Source: Mycolicibacterium mengxianglii
GTDB lineage: Bacteria > Actinomycetota > Actinomycetes > Mycobacteriales > Mycobacteriaceae
NCBI RefSeq assembly: GCF_015710575.1
Contig: NZ_CP065373.1
Location: 2,480,001 to 2,544,000, forward strand
Length of the DNA stretch: 64,000 nt
Reading direction: 5' to 3'
The notes beneath the pieces were generated by a model. It was not told the origin of the DNA. It saw nothing but the letters and a program-made list of their open reading frames with translations, and did no database searches. Made by a program: the position numbers and the translations under genes. The first letter of the stretch is position 1; each line of letters begins with the position of its first letter. Shown here piece by piece: positions 58,481 to 64,000 of the stretch.

Positions 58481-59097
58481 GACTCGATCGCGATCAAGTG
58501 CTTGTGCTGGTCGCCGATCACGACGGCGGCGTCCCAGTCGTGCTCGCCGAGCACTTTCTGGTTCTCTTCGGGAATCAGGTGTACGCCCGGTTTGCGGTAC
58601 ATCCGTCTCAGTGTGTCATCGAGGTCGCCGGGTGCCACATCGGGGAGCAGTGCGCGCAGCCGGACCAGCGGTACCCATTCACCCGGTTGCGGGGCCAGCC
58701 GGTGGTAGGCCTCCTGCACCCGCTGCTCGTCGGCAGGGCCGGCGGCAACGTCCGTGAACACCTCTGCCAGCGGCAGATCCGCCCGATCCAGGTAGCCCTT
58801 GAGCGCCCGCAGCACGGTGTAGAGCGCCTTGCCCTGGCCGGACGAGCGCTCGGGGGCGTCCGCTGCGATGAGGTCCCGGCACAGCGCCCAGCCGTCGTCG
58901 GTGAGCTCATGGATGAACCGCGGGCCGGCCTTGATGCTCTCCACCAGACCGACGCGGTTGAGGTGTTCGCGGTGCTGTTTGGTCAACACCGGGCCCAGTC
59001 GTTCCATCTCGGGGTTCGGCACCGGGCGCGCCTGCGCCATCAACACCAGAAGGACAGCCTGTTCGGTTCCGGTCAGCTCGTCGAGCCCAATCTTCAC
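58477..59097 (-). CDS. Winged-helix-like partner protein of the ATPase/nuclease module
   Basis: 206 residues, GTG 59097 overlapping the nuclease stop (GTGA). I do not recognise a named family. The first 75 residues look like a winged helix: LTGTEQAVLLVLMAQARPVPNPEM, LTKQHREHLNRVGLVESIKAG, HELTDDGWALCRDLI. A helical middle (KALYTVLRALKGYLDRADLPLAEVF) and a second possible winged helix (WVPLVRLRALLPDVAPGDLDDTLRRMYRKPGVHLIPE) follow. Likely a DNA-binding or bridging subunit between the nuclease and the double ATPase, based on strict coupling to both. Confidence 0.7.
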   Translation of the reverse strand: MKIGLDELTGTEQAVLLVLMAQARPVPNPEMERLGPVLTKQHREHLNRVGLVESIKAGPRFIHELTDDGWALCRDLIAADAPERSSGQGKALYTVLRALKGYLDRADLPLAEVFTDVAAGPADEQRVQEAYHRLAPQPGEWVPLVRLRALLPDVAPGDLDDTLRRMYRKPGVHLIPEENQKVLGEHDWDAAVVIGDQHKHLIAIES

Positions 59098-60134
59098 CCG
59101 GGATTCCTTTCGTCGTGTCGGCGCGCCGTCAACACCCGTTCGATCATGGCAAGCACCAGTGACAGATCGTCAACGACCTCGTCGTTGGTGAACCGCAGTA
59201 CGGCGTATCCCGCCAGGGTCAGTGCGTTGTCCCGGCGGCGGTCATCGGCGTACTTCAGCGCACCGCGATGGTCCGGGCCGTCCAGTTCGACCACCACCAG
59301 CTCGTGCGGCCACATCAAATCCACCCGCATCGGCGGCGCCAGCGGGTGCTGCTGGTAGGTGTGGTTCCAGGTGCGTCCCCTGGCCCAGTGGCAACGCGCC
59401 AGCGCTGCTTCGAAATTCACTTCCACCGCACTGCCCGGGTGGGGGCGGCCGGCCAGCACGGGGAACGACACCGCGGGTACTGCGGGGACGTGATCGCGTG
59501 CCAGGACATCCAGGCCGGCCGGAACCGGGAGCGCGACAATGGGGAAGCGGTCCGGCTCGACCACCCCGACGCCGAGTACCCAGACCCCCACCTGTCCCCG
59601 GTCGGCCAACCACTGAGCTGCCGTGCCCACGGCTCGCTGAGCGTGCGCACCCAGCGGGCGGGCCGTCCGCAGCACCAGCACCACTGCGTTGCGGTGGTAG
59701 CAGCTGCGCAGCAGCCCGGCCAGGCTACCGGCTCTCGTTTCGGGGTCCCAGCGAGCCGCCACCGGCCGGCCCATCAGTGCCGCTTCCGCGAGATCCGCCA
59801 GGAAGGGGCCGAAATGTGGCTGCTCAGACGCAGTTTCACGGGCCAGTCGACGTATCGTGCGGCGTTCCAGATCGCTGGTGCCGGTCATCGTGTCGGCGGC
59901 GGGCAGCCACGCCTGCAGCTGCGCCCGTGCCACGTCTTCGAGCACGCTCAGCAGGACCTCCACCACCGCTACGGGGTCCGCTCGGGCCTCGATCACTTCA
60001 CAGGGCAGGTCGCAGCCGACCATCACGGGAACATCGTCGGGTAACGGGTCGATGGCCACGGCGAACTGTTCTGCGGTCGGCCCCTGGATACCCAGCACAC
60101 GGTCGGTGGCCAGCCCTGGCAGGGGTAACGGCAC
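59094..60134 (-). CDS. Protein with C-terminal DUF559/Vsr-type endonuclease domain
   Basis: 346 residues from GTG 60134 (VPLPLPGLATDRVLG); GTG 60188 would give 364 and overlap the DUF72 gene. The last 80 residues are a PD-(D/E)xK fold of the DUF559/very-short-patch-repair type: RVDLMWPHELVVVELDG (Asp272, Glu283, Asp285), DDRRRDNALTLAGYAVLRFTNDEV. The first 260 residues are of no family I recognise, with VLLSVLEDVARAQLQAWLPAAD and RPLGAHAQRAVGTAAQWLADRGQVGVWVLG. Probably cuts or nicks DNA under control of the two following proteins. Confidence 0.78.
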   Translation of the reverse strand: MPLPLPGLATDRVLGIQGPTAEQFAVAIDPLPDDVPVMVGCDLPCEVIEARADPVAVVEVLLSVLEDVARAQLQAWLPAADTMTGTSDLERRTIRRLARETASEQPHFGPFLADLAEAALMGRPVAARWDPETRAGSLAGLLRSCYHRNAVVLVLRTARPLGAHAQRAVGTAAQWLADRGQVGVWVLGVGVVEPDRFPIVALPVPAGLDVLARDHVPAVPAVSFPVLAGRPHPGSAVEVNFEAALARCHWARGRTWNHTYQQHPLAPPMRVDLMWPHELVVVELDGPDHRGALKYADDRRRDNALTLAGYAVLRFTNDEVVDDLSLVLAMIERVLTARRHDERNPG

Positions 60135-60168
60135 GTGATTCCGCCCGTCGAGTTGCGTCGATGGCCTT

Positions 60169-60894
60169 TCAGATACCGAGCAGTTCACGCAGTCGCAGTG
60201 CATTAAGCACGGCGTAGCCGTAACCGTCGTTGTTGAAGTACACCAGAACGTCGCGACCCTGGTCCACCCACTCGGTGATGCGGTCCCGCCACCACCGCAG
60301 ATCGTCATCGGAATAGGAGCCGGCGTAGAGGGCGTCCGGGTCGGGCCCGTGCATGCGCAGGTACACCAGGTTGTTGGTGGCGCGCAGGACGCACGGCAGG
60401 TGCGCGCCGCTGGTGACCACGTAGCTGGCGCCGTGGCGTTCCAGCAGGTCGTATGCCGCGGGGGTGTCCCAGGACCGGTGCCGGAATTCGACCGCGACGG
60501 GGATCCAGTCGGGCATCACCGTCAGGAAGTGGTCGAGGCGGGGGAGATCGCATTGCAGCTCGGGATGCAGTTGTACCAGTAGCACTTCGCGTTTGTCGCC
60601 CAACGCGGTCCAGCACCGTTCGAAGCGCTCCACCCAGGGTTCCGGGTTGTTCAGGCGGCGGTAGTGCGTCAGCCCCCGGTGTGCTTTGACGGTCATGGTG
60701 AAGCCCTCGGGCAACCGCCGCTGCCAGCCCTCGAACGTGCTGTCCTTGGGCCAGCGGTAGAAGCTGGCATTGAGTTCGACGGTGTTGAACACCTCGACAT
60801 AGCGTTCGAGCCGGCGTGCGGTGGGCAGCTTCGGCGGGTAGAGAACGTCCTGCCAGTGGTTGTAAGACCAGCCGGAGGTACCGATCCGGATCAA
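60169..60894 (-). CDS. DUF72 (YecE-like) family protein
   Basis: 241 residues, TIM-barrel-like. Typical start IRIGTSGWSYNHWQDVLYPPKLP, then FNTVELNASFYRWP, VAVEFRHRSWDTPAAYDLLERHGA, YLRMHGPD and VLVYFNNDGYGYAVLNALRLRELL. The start is an uncommon TTG at 60894 with GGGGCGAC upstream. DUF72 function is unknown; it has no catalytic assignment. It lies 7 bases after the HhH-GPD gene and directly before the nuclease gene. Confidence 0.9.
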   Translation of the reverse strand: MIRIGTSGWSYNHWQDVLYPPKLPTARRLERYVEVFNTVELNASFYRWPKDSTFEGWQRRLPEGFTMTVKAHRGLTHYRRLNNPEPWVERFERCWTALGDKREVLLVQLHPELQCDLPRLDHFLTVMPDWIPVAVEFRHRSWDTPAAYDLLERHGASYVVTSGAHLPCVLRATNNLVYLRMHGPDPDALYAGSYSDDDLRWWRDRITEWVDQGRDVLVYFNNDGYGYAVLNALRLRELLGI

Positions 60895-60901
60895 GTCGCC
60901 C

Positions 60902-61513
60902 CTAACTCGCCAGCGAGGTGCGTACCAGCGCGGCTGCCAGTTCGGCGGTGCGCCGCGGGGCGAGCTCGGCCAGCTTGTCAGCGTCGGAGGGCAGACCGAG
61001 TTCGCTGGCCGTGCTGCGGGCCCGGTCGTCGAAATAGGGCTGCACCCAAGGCCATACGGCCTGGACTTCCCGCAGGAAGATCGCCGCGCCCGTCGCCCCG
61101 ATACCCTTGAACTCCTGCAGTAACTGGGCTGCCTGCTCCACGTTTTCGCCGCTGGCCTCGGCCAGCTTCCTCAGATCGCCGTCGTAGGTGTCGCGCACGG
61201 TCTGGGCCATCTCGGTCAGGCGGGTCGCCGAACTCTCGTCGTAGCGGGCGTAGCCGGCCCGGCCGAACGCCGCGATCATGGTGCGGCGGTGTGCTTTGAG
61301 TACCGACTCGGGGGTGCGCAGCCCCGCCTCGAACAGTTCGCGCGCGGCCCGGACCGCGGTGTCGGCGTCGATCGGTTTGCTGGCGAGCATGCACAACACC
61401 AACAGCTGGAACAACGGCATCGGAGTGTCTTTGAGCGTGATGCCTGCGTCCTCGGCGTAGGTGGTGCCGGCGCGGTCCAACAACTCCTTCGCGATCTGCT
61501 CGGGTGTGCTCAT
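60902..61513 (-). CDS. HhH-GPD family DNA glycosylase/endonuclease III-like protein
   Basis: 203 residues. Helical fold with the helix-hairpin-helix LLQEFKGIGATGAAIFLREVQ (about 138-158). The catalytic Asp loop after it (VWPWVQPYFDDRARSTA) and the lack of the C-terminal Cys4 iron-sulfur cluster set it apart from Nth/MutY. Probably removes damaged bases, or binds DNA only. ATG 61513 (MSTPEQIAKELLDRAG). It begins the tight gene run leading into the nuclease/ATPase module. Confidence 0.82.
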   Translation of the reverse strand: MSTPEQIAKELLDRAGTTYAEDAGITLKDTPMPLFQLLVLCMLASKPIDADTAVRAARELFEAGLRTPESVLKAHRRTMIAAFGRAGYARYDESSATRLTEMAQTVRDTYDGDLRKLAEASGENVEQAAQLLQEFKGIGATGAAIFLREVQAVWPWVQPYFDDRARSTASELGLPSDADKLAELAPRRTAELAAALVRTSLAS

Positions 61514-61552
61514 GGCAGCGGCGTACCCACTGCCGCGGCGGGGAAACGGCTG

Positions 61553-62585
61553 CTATGTGGGTGTCCAGCCAAGTCTGGGCCCCAACTTCTCGGCCAGGTC
61601 GGCGATGATCTGCTGATAGTCGTTCTCGGCGAAGGTGAACGGCAACGCGAACGCCACTTCGCTGCTGCGCTGAAATCCGGCGTGCTCGTAGAGCTGGTCG
61701 GCGAGTTCGTCTGAGGTGCCGACGTAATCGGGAGAGAACAGCATGCCGCGCGGACCCTGCGGCGTTTTGGTGCGCTCCAACCGCCCGGCGGCGTAGTCCC
61801 GGTAGCGACGCACCTGGTCGTCGGTGGCCGAATCGGTGGGGATCACCACCAGACCCTGTGACACCCTTGCCTTTTCGGGGTCGGGGTGGTGAGCCCGGAA
61901 GGTATCGATGTTCTGGGCCTGGATGGTGGCGAAGTCGGGATGGGCGGAGCCCCCCGAGATGTCGGCGGTGCTCACCACGGAACTGGTCAGGTAATTGAGG
62001 CCCTGCCGGCCGGCCCATTCTGCCGAAGACATCCCGCCGCCGTACCAGACCCGGCTCGCCAGGCCGGGGGAGTGCGGCTGGATGTTGTTGGTGAACTGTT
62101 CGATTCCGACGGTGCCTTCGAATTCACTGACCGGCTCGCCACGCAGGTGCTGCAGCAGCCGTACCACCCGTTGCTTGGTGAAGTCCTCGACATCGAAGGT
62201 GTCGGGGTACAGCGCGGCTTTGTAGTCGTCGTAACGCATCGGAGTGCCTACCGAGACGCCGGGGTTGATCCGGCCTCCCGACAGGATGTCGACTGTGGCA
62301 AGGTCTTCGGCGAGCCGGAACGGGTTCTCCAGCCCCAGCGGTATCACCGCGGTGCCGAGTTCGATGCGGCTGGTCCGCTGGCTGGCGGCGGCCATCATGG
62401 CGATGGGGTGAGGAGATCCCGGGTTGCAGGTGCCGACAGCGCAACCACACGCTGTCAAAGCCGAGCGACTCGGCGCGCTCGACCACCTGCAGGGTCTCCT
62501 CGAGACCGGGCCGGGGATCGGCCGGGTCGAACCGGCCGATCGTGAGAAACCCCAACTTGTGCAGCGGTTCTCCGCGTCGTGGCAT
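61553..62585 (-). pseudogene. LLM-class flavin-dependent oxidoreductase, frameshifted
   Basis: The N-terminus is in one frame from ATG 62585 (MPRRGEPLHKLGFLTIGRF; AESLGFDSVWLRCRHLQPGISSP) and the remainder in another (IAMMAAASQRTSRIELGTAVIPLG through KLGPRLGWTPT, stop at 61553). The two join at the run GGGG (62405-62408): removing one G restores SSPIAMMAAASQRT, exactly what a luciferase-like oxidoreductase should read. The intact product would be about 343 residues. So this is a single +1 error in a homopolymer: recent pseudogene, sequencing error, or slippage. Substrate unknown. Confidence 0.8.
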
Positions 62586-62671
62586 GCGCCCAGCCTAGGT
62601 GTCACAGGTCGCCTACATACTTCCCGCATGCGTCAACAAATGATGACGGCGAAAGAAAGCCCATCGGTCCC

Positions 62672-62932
62672 ATGACGGAACTGTCCGAACTCGCCCGTCG
62701 CGCCCTGGCTGAGCTGGAATTGGAAATGGAACGCGCAGGCCCGCCTGGGCCGCACGCCCCCGACCTCGTGGTCACCGAAATGTTCACCGGCGAATGCCGG
62801 CGCGAACTTGCCGCCGCACGCGACGATCTCGCCCGCACGAGAGACCGGTACCAGGCCGCAATACTCAAGGCCCGTGCGGCGGGTTTCTCGTGGGGCGAGA
62901 TCGGGAGCCGATACGGCGCCGTGACGACTTAG
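62672..62932 (+). CDS. Small hypothetical protein
   Basis: 86 residues from ATG 62672 (MTELSELARRALAELELEMERAG). Mostly helical and charged; the C-terminal LKARAAGFSWGEIGSRYGAVTT looks like the recognition half of a helix-turn-helix that breaks off just after, so it may be truncated. No family recognised. Its stop overlaps the convergent lon stop by 3 bases. Confidence 0.45.
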   Translation: MTELSELARRALAELELEMERAGPPGPHAPDLVVTEMFTGECRRELAAARDDLARTRDRYQAAILKARAAGFSWGEIGSRYGAVTT

Positions 62933-64000
62933 GCGGCCGAGGCCGTGACGGTCGCCACGGGTTCCAGTGCCTGCGCGACGATCTCGGCGACATCGGTCAT
63001 CGGCTTGACCTCCAGCGCCTCGAGCACCTCGGCCGGCACGTCGTCCAGATCGGGCTCATTGCGCTGCGGGATGAACACCGTTTTCAACCCGGCCCGTTGC
63101 GCCGCAAGCAACTTCTGCTTGACGCCACCGATCGGCAGCACCCGCCCGTTGAGGGTGACCTCGCCGGTCATCCCGACATCCGAGCGGACGTTGCGTCCCG
63201 TGGCCATCGACACCAGAGCCGTCACCATCGTCACACCGGCTGACGGGCCGTCCTTGGGGACGGCGCCGGCAGGCACGTGCACGTGGATCTTGCGGTCGAG
63301 CGATTTCGGATCGACCCCGAGTTGCTCGGCGTGCGCGCGGACGTAGGACAGCGCGATCTGCGCGGATTCCTTCATCACGTCGCCCAGCTGACCGGTCAAC
63401 TGCAGGCCGGCCTCGCCCTCGGTGGACCCGGCCTCGATGTAGAGCACATCACCGCCGAGGCCTGTGACAGCCAGACCCGTAGCCACCCCCGGTACCGCGG
63501 TGCGTTCCGCCGATTCCGGCGTGAACCGCGGCCGGCCCAGGTACTCGACAAGATCGGGCTCGTCGATGGTGATCGGCTCGGGGGATTGCGCCAGCTTGGT
63601 GGTCACCTTGCGTAGTGCCTTGGCCAGCAGCCGCTCGAACTGCCGCACCCCGGGCTCCCGGGTGTAGTCCGCGGCAATCTTGCGCAGTGCCGCGTCGGAC
63701 ACGGTGACCTCTTCGGGCGTCAACGCTGCCCGCTCGACCTGCCTGGGGAGCAGGTAATCCCGGGCGATGGCCACCTTGTCGTCCTCGGTGTAGCCGTCGA
63801 TGGTCACCAGCTCCATCCGGTCCAGCAGCGCGGACGGGATGTTCTCGATGACATTGGCCGTCGCCAGGAACACCACGTCCGACAGGTCCAGATCCAGGTC
63901 CAGGTAGTGGTCACGGAACGTGTGGTTCTGCGCCGGGTCCAGCACCTCCAGCAGCGCCGCGCTCGGGTCGCCGCGGTAGTCGGAGCCCACCTTGTCGATC
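62929..64000 (-). CDS. lon: ATP-dependent protease Lon, C-terminal part
   Basis: The gene runs in from the right edge; 357 C-terminal residues are visible. It begins in the AAA+ domain (DKVGSDYRGDPSAALLEVLDPAQN; VVFLATANVIENIPSALLDRMEL), continues with the helical lid (YTREPGVRQFERLLAKALRKV) and the protease domain with the Ser-Lys dyad Ser in KDGPSAGVTMVTAL and Lys in IGGVKQKLLAAQRAG. Cytosolic degradation of misfolded and regulatory proteins. M. tuberculosis lacks lon while M. smegmatis has it, which supports a fast-growing environmental species. Confidence 0.95.
   Translation of the reverse strand, partial: IDKVGSDYRGDPSAALLEVLDPAQNHTFRDHYLDLDLDLSDVVFLATANVIENIPSALLDRMELVTIDGYTEDDKVAIARDYLLPRQVERAALTPEEVTVSDAALRKIAADYTREPGVRQFERLLAKALRKVTTKLAQSPEPITIDEPDLVEYLGRPRFTPESAERTAVPGVATGLAVTGLGGDVLYIEAGSTEGEAGLQLTGQLGDVMKESAQIALSYVRAHAEQLGVDPKSLDRKIHVHVPAGAVPKDGPSAGVTMVTALVSMATGRNVRSDVGMTGEVTLNGRVLPIGGVKQKLLAAQRAGLKTVFIPQRNEPDLDDVPAEVLEALEVKPMTDVAEIVAQALEPVATVTASAA

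Noticed and set aside
56729..58708. Plus-strand open frame of 659 codons inside the double-ATPase gene
   Set aside because: Antisense to two intact Walker-type domains; no family resemblance.

Overview
The window reads as chromosomal DNA of a non-tuberculous Mycobacterium/Mycolicibacterium. The sequence is uniformly GC-rich. The gene order from the DUF881/sbp cluster through gcvH-garA-MerR-BFN-MerR, gcvP, the VWA protein, glcB, the CNNM pair, guaB1, gnd, M56/blaI, the urease operon, ndh, apa and the CaiB/BaiF-thiolase pair is the backbone I know from M. tuberculosis Rv1823 to Rv1867. Names by 'Rv ortholog' rest on recognised protein sequence plus this order; no search was run.

Layout. 1-4.7 kb: DUF881/small basic protein genes, glycine cleavage H protein, the FHA regulator GarA, two MerR-type regulators and a bifunctional nuclease. 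4.7-15.9 kb: an accessory catabolic island placed between the second MerR gene and gcvP. It has a TRAP transporter, an arylmalonate-decarboxylase/maleate-isomerase-family enzyme and a LysR regulator in one coupled operon. A second run follows: alpha/beta hydrolase, quinone-oxidoreductase-like enzyme, flavin reductase, HpaB-type monooxygenase, RidA-like protein, DUF1028 protein and M20 amidohydrolase. An ATC-N9-GAT palindrome of LysR type precedes the first operon. 15.9-19.1 kb: tandem glycine riboswitch and gcvP. 19.1-31.4 kb (mostly minus strand): VWA protein, malate synthase G, CNNM/CBS proteins, GMP reductase GuaB1, 6-phosphogluconate dehydrogenase, M56 peptidase and BlaI.

31.5-33 kb is an iron-control spot: two IdeR-like boxes, one before a FhuF-like gene and one in the promoter of a short structured RNA ending in a strong terminator, at the position of the mycobacterial iron-sparing sRNA MrsI. 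33-37.4 kb is the ureABCFGD operon. 37.4-55.3 kb carries NDH-2, an LLM oxidoreductase, an SDR, Apa, small membrane proteins, a phosphoketolase, CoA-transferase and thiolase-like proteins, redox enzymes, two SRPBCC proteins flanking a gene remnant, and a dicarboxylate symporter.

55.3-62.6 kb (minus strand) is a tight run that looks like a DNA-processing or defence module: an HhH-GPD glycosylase, DUF72, a protein ending in a DUF559/Vsr-type nuclease domain, a winged-helix-like protein, and a 1052-residue protein with two P-loop ATPase modules (AAA/ORC-like and HerA-like). Upstream lies a frameshifted LLM oxidoreductase. The window ends inside lon. The two most notable candidates for undescribed biology are the HpaB-based, Rut-like catabolic island and the DUF559/wHTH/double-ATPase module.
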